Source of the DNA: Cololabis saira
Lineage: Eukaryota; Chordata; Actinopteri; Beloniformes; Belonidae
Assembly: GCF_033807715.1 (NCBI RefSeq)
Contig: NC_084599.1
Location: 5,039,625 to 5,103,624, forward strand
Length of the DNA stretch: 64,000 nucleotides
Direction: 5' to 3'
The stretch's first letter is position 1. Each line of letters starts with the position of its first letter. The notes under the pieces are model-generated. The model searched no databases and had not been told where the DNA came from. It saw nothing but the letters and a program-made list of their open reading frames with translations. Position numbers and translations under genes: made by a program. This document shows, in pieces, positions 45,418 to 56,986 of this stretch.

Positions 45418-46641
45418 AGCAGTACTATGTAACTTTTCCACCTTAATATCATATTTCCAGAGTCATTGTGATGGTACATCAACTTCCAACAGGTTTAATG
45501 AACCTCTGTCATGGTCTGAGGGGTCTGTATCACCTTCACTGGCACTATGTAACTTTGAGGAGCATGGTAGGAACCCTGCCACACTCAAAAACTACACATT
45601 TTTACGGCTTTGACTGCTTTACGGCATACGTCACTTCCCCCTCCTTCCCGATTCGTAGTCGAGACGAAAATGGGCGGGGCGTGGAGCGCAGAGCTCAGCA
45701 GAAGCTGGTAACCCGTTGCTGTGTTGTGGCTGCAGCAGCTCCACACAACAGACGTGGGGAAAAGATCGCTAATGGTTTAACTTTCACCGCTTTCCTGCTC
45801 GGAGGCAGAACCACGGAGGCCGAGTATCTGACATAACAGAGTAAAAGAGTGAAAGAGTCACTCACACAGACCGGGGTTGGATCATCCACGCGGGTTTTAT
45901 TCCTGATTCTTCTCCTGCTAAACGCAGTTGCTGGCCAGCTCTCTGCAGTGCGATTAACCCCAATCTTCAGATAAAACTAGTTTGTTGAGGAAAAAATATT
46001 AACTCTATTTGTAGCTGCAGAGGAAAAAAATTATCTCACGAGGAAAACAAAAATATTGCTCACGCCTCGGAGCCTCTTCAGCATAATATAGCAGTCAAAA
46101 AGAAGAAAAGAAAGTAAGAGTAATACAAAACATATACTGTATGTTGTACTACTATACTAATTTATTGAAACACATGGCGAGTCAAACATTTACCAAAGCA
46201 GCTGCAAAACACTCCTAAACAAGGTAGTAAGACGTGGGTTGTGCAGAACTGCAGCAGTAAATCCCTACTAAAGAGTGGAGCTCCACTCTTTAGTAGGGAT
46301 TTCATATGGATCCAGACCGTTAATAATCATTATTTTCTCCATATACCGCTCCCTGGCTTCCTTGTTTAAGGTATCCCGGTAAATTCCAGTTCCTTTCCAG
46401 CAGTTTAACATCTTTTTTTTTGCGTTCCGTCTGTTCACTTGGTGAAACAGAAAAGTAGTTTTGAAAGTCCGTCCCGTCTTCATTCGCTAACAAAACAAAT
46501 GCACGCGACGGGGACAGGAGTTTTCCAGCAGTACGCGCTGGTGTTCATGGGAAACGTAGAGTTCTTTCTGGTAAAGCACTACCGCTTTTGTCCAAAGGAG
46601 CCGCCAAACTCAACAAAAGCTGAAAGTTACATTGTGCTGCT
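45418..46641. mobile_element. TIR element with TTAA flanks
   Basis: AGCAGTACTATGTAACTTT (45418) mirrors AAAGTTACATTGTGCTGCT (46623-46641). TTAA lies on both sides (45414-45417 and 46642-46645), the duplication used by piggyBac-type elements. The terminal sequence itself is not typical piggyBac, so the superfamily is tentative. Inside are a 44-bp palindrome and a short coding-like remnant. Confidence 0.65.
46290..46430 (-). pseudogene. Coding-like remnant with GLDPYEIP motif
   Basis: Minus-strand peptide MLNCWKGTGIYRDTLNKEAR, then YMEKIMIINGLDPYEIPTKE. This resembles the N-terminal part of uncharacterised fish proteins that travel with DNA transposons. It is truncated at its 3' side by the palindrome at 46259-46302. 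Function unknown. Confidence 0.35.
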
Positions 46642-46670
46642 TTAAGTGCCCTTTAAATATACAGTATATA

Positions 46671-48176
<1,506 letters not shown>

Positions 48177-48221
48177 ATAAAAAACTACAGATTACAGCCT
48201 CACTTGTAATTGATCAATCAA

Positions 48222-48420
48222 TTAGTGGGTGTGTATAAAGAGAACCCCAGATCCACTGCTGAGGTGGCTTACACCTTTAATGTGTCTCAGCGTCAAGTAC
48301 AAAGAATAAGAAAAAGATTTGAAGAGACTGGACATGTTTTGAACAAGCCCAGGACCGGCAGACCCAGTAAGACAACTGCTCGGGAGGACCATTTGTTGGC
48401 TCCAAAATCCAAGGCCAGCC
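48222..48420 (+). pseudogene. Second Tc1-like transposase, N-terminal fragment
   Basis: Plus-strand peptide VYKENPRSTAEVAYTFNVSQ, RQVQRIRKRFEETGHVLNKP and RTGRPSKTT is the paired-like DNA-binding region with the GRPR-like hook of a Tc1-family transposase. It differs from the neighbouring transposase and has opposite orientation. It ends without the catalytic domain. Confidence 0.75.
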
Positions 48421-48499
48421 CCTTTTCCACTGCCAGCAGAGCTCCTGTTGCAATTTAATTGTAAAACATTAAGCTGCTGTCACCTTCAAACCAAGGTCC

Positions 48500-48705
48500 C
48501 TGAAAGTTGGAACGATGGACAGCGCAGTCGCGCTGCAGCTGGGAGCGTCAGTGAGAGCTCATTAGGTACTGATGCGCAGCGCCTGGATGAGAGCATTCTT
48601 GACAAACAAAAGACTTTGTTCCCCCTCCCTTTCCTCTGAATTTTAGATAGTAAATAAATTCTTAAAATTTTGCAAGACGACTCCTCTTGATATCTGCACC
48701 TTACA
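48500..48705 (+). mobile_element. BEL/Pao 5' LTR, 3' portion
   Basis: Sequence ending CTGCACCTTACA directly before a primer site, with TAAATAAATTC as poly-A signal at about 48650. The LTR start is not identified. Confidence 0.55.
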
Positions 48706-48710
48706 ACATT

Positions 48711-48728
48711 TGGTGCCGAAACCCGGGA
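48711..48728 (+). promoter_or_regulatory. Primer binding site of the BEL/Pao element
   Basis: TGGTGCCGAAACCCGGGA directly follows the LTR end. This is a typical BEL-element primer site. Confidence 0.7.
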
Positions 48729-48776
48729 GAAGAAACAAAGAAAGAAGGAAGACGCGGATACCAGGACAAATCAACA

Positions 48777-49004
48777 ATGTTGGACTTGCAAAGACAGAAG
48801 AAATTTAGGGGAGCAGTATGGGCTGCTACGACACGACTCCTAAATAAGATTGATAGGGAGGTTGGTAAAGAAGATCCCAGCAAGGATGTGTTGGAAGAAT
48901 ACCTGGAACAACTGATGGCGAGAGAGTCAACTTGTAAATTGATGTTGATGTTAATTCAGCCTTTGAATACCTGGACGGAATTATGTCAAGGGAGACCAGG
49001 ATAA
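48777..49004 (+). pseudogene. BEL/Pao gag N-terminal fragment
   Basis: ATG at 48777 opens MLDLQRQKKFRGAVWAATTR, then LLNKIDREVGKEDPSKDVLE and EYLEQL, the coiled-coil start of BEL-type gag. The frame shifts near its end and the element stops at about 49050, where the hAT-derived segment begins. Confidence 0.7.
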
Positions 49005-49060
49005 AGCGCATCCTAAGGTAAAATGCAGAAGATAATGAGAGCACAATCTCAACCATTTAA

Positions 49061-49334
49061 TTTGCAAAGCAGACCTTGCTTATCACGGGAGCACGTCGGT
49101 AATGCATGAGCATTTGAAGAGAAAGCACGTTGGACAGTTGAATGAAACTGACTCACCTTGGTAAGATATTAAGCGTATTTTGCCTTTAAAAGAGAGCTTT
49201 AACGTTATGCCTGACTGTGCCTGACAAAAGTGTTTTATATTAAATGCATGTAGTCTGAAGAAGAGAGCCACCATGGACCCCTTTCTGCAAAAGAAGCAGA
49301 CGTGTAGCTGCAACAGGCGACTGCCCTCACTCAG
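49061..49334 (+). repeat. Second copy of the hAT BED-exon region
   Basis: Aligns throughout with 43006-43280, from TTTGCAAAGCAGACCTTGCT to GCAACAGGCGACTGCCCTCAC, with scattered substitutions and including the donor. The terminal repeats are missing, so it is a truncated or secondarily moved piece. Confidence 0.8.
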
Positions 49335-49739
49335 TACGTTTACATGCAGCAAAGAGATGGGATTTCTGATCGTATCAGATCACGACATGCAGAAGACCGG
49401 ATAACTTGTCTGAGTTTACATGCTGTTCAGAGATCGGATAAATGGCCAGAGCATGGCTGACTCCGTGACGCTAGGTGGCGCTGTAACCATGGTAACCATT
49501 TCAACAAAGAGCCACCTCCGGTTGACCTCCACTTAACAACAACAAGAAAAGATGTCGTACGACGCCCTGGTCTGATTTGTTGTTCCGAGTTTGTTCCATT
49601 TGCTGCCACTAACCTTGCGAGAGGCGCAAAAGGCACAATAACCCTTTTTTTAATTATTATATTATAAAACTAGCCATTTACGGGAAAATACTAATACGGG
49701 AGGACGGCGGGAAAGAGGGGTAAAATACAGCACAAAATA
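49335..49739. other. Non-coding
   Basis: No feature recognised. Confidence 0.4.
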
Positions 49740-50282
49740 GCATTTTTCCATCTCCGTAATATTGCAAAAATTAGGAAAATCCCCTCGCAGAATGATGCAG
49801 AAAAACTAGTTCATGCGTTTGAATCTTCTAGACTAGATTACTGTAATGTGTTGTTAGCAGGATGTCCAAGTAATTTGCTGAATAGGCTCCACCTGATCCA
49901 AAATGCAGCAGCACAAGTACTGACAGGAATTAGCAGGAGAGACCACGTCTCTCCAGTGTTAGCGTCGCTCCATTGGTTACCTGTAAAATTCAGAATCCAA
50001 TTTAAAATTTTATTACTTGCGTATAAAGCCCAAAACGGCTTAGCTCCGCATTATTTGCAAGACCTGATAGTGCCTTATGTTCCTGTCAGAGCTCTCCGTT
50101 CTCAGAGTGCAGGTTTACTCGTAGTTCCTAGAGTATCCAAATGTAGATTTGGAGGGCGGGCGTTCTGCTATCAGGCACCATTACTTTGGAACCAACTTCC
50201 AATCTGGGTTAAGGAGGCTGACACCCCCTCCACCTTTAAAACTAAACTTAAAACATTTCTGTTTAGTAAAGCCTATAGTTAG
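49740..50282 (+). pseudogene. L2 reverse transcriptase, C-terminal part
   Basis: AFFHLRNIAKIRKIPSQNDA, SSRLDYCNVLLAG, LIQNAAAQVLTGISRRDH and APLLWNQLPIWVKEA are present, nearly identical to the copy at 24721-25296. 5' truncation removed the endonuclease and RT palm. Confidence 0.85.
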
Positions 50283-50938
50283 TGTTTAGTAAACCTCTAG
50301 CTGGTGTTGGTAAATCTCTAGGTAGTGTAAACATTAGTGTGTCAGAGTCGCTCCTGTAGTTTCTTGTGCTGGCCCCCCCCTTCTCCTCCCTTTTCTCTCT
50401 TTTGTCCATGTTGCAGCATCCTTTGCCGGACACCGGAACCTGCAGTGTGGGAGTGAGGGGGGCAGGGTAACGGCCCCTTTTGGGCGGGGGAGAAGGTTCG
50501 TCCCTCAAGACTCCTCTCCCTGGCCCTGCCCCTTTTCAACCTTTCCCCGACCCTGCACCCAACCTGGGACTTGATGATTGGGCCGGAGCTTCGGGAGCTG
50601 CGTGCTGGCCTGCGGTCCCCACCCCTGGTCATCCCGTTGCTGCTTCCACCTGCCTGCTGTGCTGTTGCCGTCCCTGACCCACCAGTCTGGCCCTCGGCAG
50701 GAGGGTCCCCCCCTACGAGCCTGGTCCTGCTCAAGGTTTCTTCCCTCCTAAAGGGGAGTTTTTCCTTGCCACTGTTTGGCTTAAGGTTTTTCTCCCACTA
50801 GGGGAGTTTTTACCTGCCATTGTTTATGTAATAACTGCTCGGGGGTCATGTTCTGGGTATGGGTCTCTGGAAAGCGTCTAGAGACAACTCTGTTGTATTA
50901 GACGCTATATAAATAAAATTGAATTGAAAAATTGAATT
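49740..50938 (+). mobile_element. L2/Maui-type LINE, second 5'-truncated copy
   Basis: Coding part 49740-50282, then the same 3' UTR and the AATAAAATTGAATTGAA tail as the 24.7-kb copy. It lacks the UTR tandem duplication seen there and has an extra segment at about 50445-50545. Confidence 0.85.
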
Positions 50939-51264
50939 ACAGTAGTTTCCCGGCCAAAACGGGAGACTTGACTTGAGTGGAAACAAGTCACAAGTTTTCT
51001 ACTGGACAATTGTGTCGTTATTAGGGAAAGAGGACTGGACTTGAGACACAAGTTAGGAGGGCCAGCCAGATTCTTTCCTCTCTTTTATTGTTCAACTGTT
51101 GCACTGTAGGTGTTTAGCAAATAAAAAAAAAAATAGTGGAAGTGATATATATATATATATATAAATATTGTCCTTTACTGAATTAAATGGTTGCTAATCA
51201 ATAATTCCGCCAATTAATTAGCCTGCCCGAGTTTTACCTGCCCTTATAACATGGCAGGGGTGAT
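50939..51264. other. Non-coding with (TA)n
   Basis: Short (AT) run at 51149-51163. Nothing else. Confidence 0.45.
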
Positions 51265-51575
51265 GCCCCTTCTGAAGAAGAGCAATTTAGATCATAACAT
51301 CCTTGATAACTACCAAACTGTATCCAACTTACCATTCTTAAGTAAAAGTCATAGAAAAAAAATGTTTATCTAATTAAATACATTTTTAAATAAATACAAT
51401 ATTTTGGAGAAATATCAGTCTGGTTTTAGGACAAACCACAGTGCAGAGACAGTCCTTTTAAAGATTGTTAATGATCTCAGATGCAATTATGGATTCACAG
51501 AAGCTTTCAATCCTGGTGCTACTGGATCTAAGCGCTGCTTTTGAGACAGTAGATCATCACATTTCATTAAACAGA
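51265..51575 (+). pseudogene. L2-like RT fragment (fingers/palm start)
   Basis: With frame changes: GVMPLLKKSNLDHNILDNYQ, NKYNILEKYQSGFRTNHSAE and TVLLKIVNDL. These match the RT N-terminal blocks of L2-clade elements (K..NLD...L.NYRP.SNL...LEK, QSGFR..HSTE). Strongly decayed. Confidence 0.65.
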
Positions 51576-51739
51576 CCTAGTCTGGTGGCGTCTCTGGCAC
51601 TGTTTTAGAACAGTGTTTTAATGGTTTTACTCCTATCTCACTGATGCAAATGCTCTCCATGCCACGTCTTTACCATTTAGTTTTGTTTCGTCAGCAGGAG
51701 ACAGACGGACCGAGAAGGAGCGGGTTCTGGACCCGAAAA

Positions 51740-51900
51740 CTGACCTGCAGACCGGCAGCGTCCGCTTTAGTCCTGCTGCTGGATCCGGAGTCCTGGCTCG
51801 GATCCAGGTCCATCTCCGAGTCCTGGTCCGGGTTCTGGTTCTGATCCCGGTCCATCTCCGAGTCCTGGTTCTGGTTCTGATCCAGGTCCATCACCCTGGC
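51740..51900. repeat. 36-bp-type tandem repeat (TCCGAGTCCTGG...CCAGGTCCATC)
   Basis: Three imperfect copies of a unit containing GGTTCTGGTTCTGATCC and GGTCCATCTCCGAGTCCTGG. Frames through it give D-N-Q-D repeat peptides that I regard as artefacts. Confidence 0.75.
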
Positions 51901-52229
51901 TCGGATCCTGGTCTGTCTGCAAACCCCGGCTGTAAGAATATCATCATATATAGAAAAGAATAATAATAATATAAAATATCAAAACTATCAAATTATGCTA
52001 CCCCTGAAATATTGATTTAAAATGGATAAACTGAGGTATATTGATTTAGAATGGATAAATTGAGGTGTTAGTATGCTGACATTCATCCTGCAGTGGCAGT
52101 GAGGTGATTAGTATCTTACCTGAATGCATTAAGTGACGGGAGCATTATTTTTTTTTTTTTTTTTTTTTTTTTTAAATATTTTTATCCCAGTTTTTTTCCC
52201 ATTTTTACCACCGTGCTCCTACCTACTGA
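51901..52229. other. Non-coding with poly-T
   Basis: A T run of about 25 nt at 52148-52173. Confidence 0.5.
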
Positions 52230-52454
52230 CAGTCCTGGGCATTGCCATCCTCTACCAACCCCGGGAGGGCCCTGCACTGAGCTCAGGACTCCTCCTTAAC
52301 CTGAGGAGTGAGCAGGCCGCATCTTTTCACCAGACAGGGTGGGGTTTCTCCGGCCGGACGTAGCGCGTGGAAGGATCACGTTATTCCGGCCGGATCCTCC
52401 CCACCCCATCTGGCGCCCCGGTTGGCCAGAGGGGGCATGTATAGCCCAGGACTG
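52230..52454. mobile_element. MITE with CAGTCCTGGGC termini, copy 2
   Basis: Same 11-bp ends and body as 16812-17028, with an extra GAGCTCAGGA near 52280. The copies are highly similar, suggesting fairly recent spread. Confidence 0.8.
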
Positions 52455-52483
52455 TGTGCATGTTTTTGTGAGGGTAGCTCACA

Positions 52484-52686
52484 CTAGCTACCCAGGGGAA
52501 CACGGGGAGAACATACAAACTCCACACAGAAAGATCCTTTCGCCAACCCCACCCATGGTGTGGGCACTGAAGTCATGGGGGAACTAACACGCACTTCAGC
52601 GCCCACAGCGTCCCCCGGCGGGAATCGAACCCAGGACCTTCTTGCTGTGAGACGGCTGCACTACCAGCTGCGCCACCGTGCCCCTA
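52484..52686 (-). mobile_element. DANA-like tRNA-derived SINE
   Basis: On the minus strand: GGGGCACGGTGGCGCAGCTG, GTGCAGCCGTCTCACAGCAA, GAAGGTCCTGGGTTCGATTC (B box). Further on come TCTGTGTGGAGTTTGTATGT and TCTCCCCGTGTTCCCCTGGG. The order and words match the DANA-type SINE known in zebrafish, with an extra stretch in the middle. Confidence 0.82.
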
Positions 52687-53379
52687 CGGGAGCATTATTT
52701 GATAGGATGTTACTGGACTATCAAATGATGCTACCCCTGAAATATTGATTTAAAATGGATAATATGGGATGTTTAGTATTTGATCCTTCAAAATACACTA
52801 CCCATGACATGAACTGCATTACACTTTGTGAACATTATACGATAAAGAGAAAAAAACCCAATTCTACCGCTTTATTTGATATTCATTCAGTCATTCCCCT
52901 TTATTTAACCAGGCTGGTCATTAAGAACACATTCTTATTTACAATGACGGCCTGACAAGAGACAAGGACCACTTGGGGGAAAAGGAAGTGGTTTAGGGAG
53001 TAAAACACAGTAAAATTGTAGCTCTACAAAAGGTAGAAAACCATTAGGTTGCATTCTTTGTACACTTTAGTATGGAGAGTTTTCTTGGTTGGAATACAGT
53101 TTAAACATACATTCACTAAAATATTTCAATGTAAAATCAATAGGCTAATACAATCACAATAAACATAAAATAGGTGGTTATGAACAGACGTAGGCTATTA
53201 AAAATGATCAATTCTATATTTATATTATCTACAACTCTAATTATTATCTGTAAATGAAATGTAATATGACTATTTCTGTAAATGTGTTTTTGTGTTTGTT
53301 TTCTTATTGGCGTTGTTTGGAGTTAGGCTTTTATTTTGTTATACAGTATATTAAGATGAGTATTTAGTGCTTTTATTTT
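52687..53379. other. Non-coding with a LINE-tail-like repeat
   Basis: 52900-52965 (TTTATTTAACCAGGCTGGTC ... TTACAATGACGGCCTGAC) is a widespread fish repeat tail. The rest is AT-rich. Confidence 0.45.
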
Positions 53380-53990
53380 GAAGGCGTCTCGCCGAGAACT
53401 TCAGCGCTCCGGTATTTAACGGTTAAAGTTTGAACGGCTGTAGAAACGTTTTCTGCAAGACTAAACGAGTGTCGGGAGTGCTAAAGTGCTAAAGTGAAGC
53501 CTAACCGACACAAAACGCACCTGGCTGATAAGAGGATGCGCTTACGGTGTTTGCAGTGATTTTACATTGAAGGAATAAAAACATGTGTGAACCATCAGAG
53601 AAGCAACCGTCATCAGTCGGGGATGCTACATTATCTATATAATTATATTATTCCCTTATGCCTTTAGTCACACAACAATTACATCAATAATATAATCTCT
53701 CCCGTTTATCCTCATGTGACGTTTTACAGCGTGCGCGCTGCCTGGTTTCCATGGCAACGGTAAACTACAGCGCTGCTAATCAGCTGGCGGAAAATTAATA
53801 ACCGTTAGAAGAAAAAATCAATAAAACACAGAAAATATAAACAACAAAACACTCTAAAATGATATCCTACTCATATATATGTATCAGTTGAGTCAGACAA
53901 ACGTTACATCCGACTCTGATTGACAGTTGAACATTAATTTGACCACAACCAACTCACCGTAACCCGAGCTGCTGCGACTCGTCCCGGTTT
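53380..53990. promoter_or_regulatory. Promoter-like region with an RFX X-box
   Basis: GTTTCCATGGCAAC at 53745-53758 is a perfect match to the RFX X-box (GTNRCC-type half, RGYAAC half), typical of promoters of ciliary genes. A CRE-like TGTGACGT lies at about 53715, and CpGs are enriched nearby. No attached coding exon was identified on either strand. Confidence 0.4.
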
Positions 53991-54677
53991 AGGAAACCAA
54001 ACTAGCGCAAATACCGCGGACAAAATACACGCTAGAATGATACAGTACACTAAATAAAAAGATAACAATATTGACAAACTGTAGTAATGTAACATTTACC
54101 CACCTGAAAGAATCAATACAAACAGAAATGTGCGTCGGCTGATCGTCAGAGCTTTCACTGGTCCCAGTGTTAATAATAATTAATAATAATATATAAATGC
54201 CAACTGAAGAATTCAGCGCAGCCACAGCTTATAAACCCCCGGCTGGTCTCGTGCCTTTTACACTAAAAAAAAACAAAACAAAAATGCTTAGAATTGAATG
54301 TGGATGGTAAATATGCAATAAGAGCTATATATAAAATAACATATTTAAGTGAGCAGGCAATTACACTGAAAAAAATAAATCTAAGCGCATGTAAATATAA
54401 CATATTTAAATATGTGATATTAACAATTAAAAATTACGTTTGTTGCTTTACATGAATACATCTGGTTTTGAACTTAATCTGCATTTGTTCAAAAAACAAG
54501 ACATTGTGCATTTTTCCTTAACAAGCAGTATTTATGTAATCCCAGGCAATCTTTTCATTTACACACAAACAACAAGCAATGATCTTTTTGTATTTACTTT
54601 TCCTTTAACAGTTTTAATCTATTGGGCAGATTGACCAACGTTTAGATGAAACATGCTTTATTTGTTTAAGTAGAAAC
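53991..54677. other. Non-coding
   Basis: A minus-strand stretch that ends at a good donor (CAG|GTGGGT, near 54103) has no ATG in frame, so I do not call an exon. Confidence 0.4.
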
Positions 54678-55002
54678 CACAGTAAAAAATATCTAGCTTG
54701 ATCTACTTTAAAAAAATGAAGGTGACTTTTTCGCATGAGATTTTTATGTAGATCAAGAAAGACTAGTCTTTGTATAAACTACTCAATTTTTAGTATTATA
54801 TAGTTATATATATGTTTTTTTTCATTGTTTTTTTTTGTATTTTTATCTTTTTTTTTCTCATTGTTTTTATGTTTTTAAGTTCGCTGCAGTTGTTTCTTGT
54901 TTATCTTGTATGTTTTTTTATTTTTTTTTTGTTTTTTCCTTTCACAGTTCGTCGTCACACTCCTCCTCCCATAAAGGTTGATTCTGTAGATTCTCACAGT
55001 TT

Positions 55003-55798
55003 TCAACTTGACATGGTCCACAAGCAGGCATGCATGGTAGTCCATGCTCTGCAACTGCACCGTTGTGTTCGGCAGGCGGTTTTGCAATTACAGTGGACCA
55101 TCTGCAGGAGGCTTTCTGGGGCAGCAGTCTTATTGGTCATAACTGGCAGGAAGATATTGCCCTCCAGTTTCCACCCCCAATCCACTGGGTTCATGTCACT
55201 CTCCTTTTCCATCCACACCATGATCTGGAAATAAACTCTTTGACAATGGTATTTAGTCGAGGACTCTGTAGGAGGGAGACGTTCTGGAGTAACAAATGAC
55301 TTAGCAGAAACAATTTTTTTGCTAAAAAGGTTGTAGCGCAAAGAAGCAAGTGAATCAGTACTCTTGCCGCCAAAAAACACTGCCATTGCCTTGCTCCCAT
55401 GGTCCTCGATGACATTCCTTGCCTGATTTGGGAGCAGAAACACATTTGCACAGGACTGGATGGTTGATTCACGTTTCACAAGTTTCTGGAAGGCTGACTG
55501 TTTCCCGACACTAAAGATGCGGGAAGTTGTATCACATCCTGTGAAAGCATGAATAAAGAGCAACTGGGAACACAACTCACTACCCAGGACTTGTTTCATC
55601 TCTCTGATGTTGTACACTTTACTAGCTTTGGACTTATCTGAATGAAAATAGAGGTCTCTATTGTTTGTCTCAGCATAGTAGAGCAGAAGAATAAGCAAGT
55701 CTGTATCCTCTCCTATTAAGGTTGTGGTCTGATGTTCTGATGCTTTGACTGCAGTTCTGACTATGTCAACACCTGCATCACCTGATGCATTGATAACA
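55003..55798 (-). pseudogene. PIN/FEN-like nuclease domain with C-terminal CXC cysteines
   Basis: An acceptor (TGTGTTGCAG) opens the minus-strand frame at 55798. It reads INASGDAGVDIVRTAVKASE, then IGEDTDLLILLLYY, LLFIHAFTGCDTTSRIF, and near the end GWGWKLEGNIFLPVMT and CNCKTACRTQRCSC. The acidic GDAGVD, EDTD and GCDTTS positions look like the metal-binding residues of the PIN/FEN1 fold. The cysteine run resembles a tesmin/CXC motif. After RCSC a 1-nt shift moves the remaining cysteines to another frame, so the gene is probably broken. It is enclosed in a TIR element. The molecular function is inferred. Confidence 0.55.
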
Positions 55799-55865
55799 CT
55801 GCAACACAGCGACGATCAGTATTGCTGTAACAGTGAGGAGGTGAGAAAATACAGTACAGTGGATT

Positions 55866-56677
55866 CTTTTAATTTAATAATTTTGTTTAAAGAATCATGA
55901 AAAATCGTAATCGTGGGCTAAAAATCGTGAATCGAATCGAATCATGACCCGAGTGAATCGTTACATATATACTTGCGTCTGTATATTTTTGTATATTACT
56001 AATATAAGAATTCACAATCGTTATCTTTATTGGCCATTTTCTCAAAATGAGTTTTTACCTCTAACAGCGTAAACCCACCGGACGCCGAAGCAGAGCGGAA
56101 GCACCGCGCACGGAGGCGGTCTCCTTGGTTAAACAGGGCGTGAGCCTTCGCAGGCACTCTGCTCCGCTCCGCCTGCAGAGTGATAAGAGTTTTCCAAAAT
56201 CTCCTGTGTAAATTTGTATCTGATAGCTGAATAAGGTCAAACAATAATTTTTAACCTAGCTTTATCCAATGTTAAGATATATGTTCCTTTATGCGAATTG
56301 GCGCATATTCAATGAGATACGCCTAATTTGCATAGTTACACATACAATTTCAAAAAACTTCCAATGCAATTTTTTTTTGTCTTCATGTAAGTAATTAAGT
56401 GGGGAAGTTTCATGATGATATCTGTTTGTTAAAAATGTTACCCTATTCACCTGGGATTTCTTGGCCACCATGGTCGCCATCTTGAAAAATACACCTTTCT
56501 TGTGGTCAGATTTTGGTAGACTTTTAGGATGTCATTAAGTACACCTAGTACTACAATAATCCACTGAAAAACCTTTTGTTAGACTTTTTTTGGGGTATGA
56601 TGGTTTTCTTTCATATATGCAGCCGACTATATGTACAAAATTAATTTGCAAGTAAAGTCAACTTAATTTTTTTTCCT
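55866..56677. other. Interior of the TIR element
   Basis: A repeat with AATCGTGAATCGAATCGAATC at about 55910-55945 looks like a hAT-type end. 56050-56170 is a GC-rich fish repeat. No earlier exon of the nuclease-like gene was recognised. Confidence 0.4.
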
Positions 56678-56986
56678 TTTTTCCCCTTTTTTCCATTTTT
56701 TCTCTTTTTTCTTTTTAAAATCAAATTAATTTTGATAAATAAAGTAAACTTAATGCAATTAAGTTGACTGTACTTGCAAAATGTATTATTTACATACATA
56801 AAATTAAGTAGTTTATACAAAAACTAGTCTTTCTTGATCTACATAATAATCTCATGCAAAAAGTTGACTTATTTTTTTAAGTAGATCAAGCAAGATATTT
56901 GTATCAGTGTATATATATTAATATAATATGTGCCACACTACTACTGCTGCTGTTACTGCTGCTATTGTTATGTTTGTTTTATAAAG

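Larger units (their letters stand above)
54678..56909 (-). mobile_element. TIR element carrying a PIN-like/CXC ORF
   Basis: About 110 bp at each end are inverted copies: CACAGTAAAAAATATCTAGC (54678) and the reverse complement of ATATTTGTATCAGTG (56895-56909). Both are followed inward by GCTTGATCTACTT and AGATCAAGAAAGACTAGT. The ends begin CACWG. No clear target duplication. The ORF inside is not one of the standard transposase families I recognise. Confidence 0.6.

Noticed and set aside
51691..51894. Asp/Asn/Gln repeat protein
   Set aside because: Arises from a 36-bp-type tandem repeat, with no conserved start or neighbours.
53989..54225. Signal-peptide-like exon on the minus strand ending at CAG|GTGGGT
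   Set aside because: The hydrophobic stretch comes from an AT-rich TTATTA run. The frame has no ATG, and a stop lies just upstream of the GTG.
54812..55234. Phe-rich plus-strand ORF
   Set aside because: Encoded by poly-T runs and antisense to the nuclease-like ORF.
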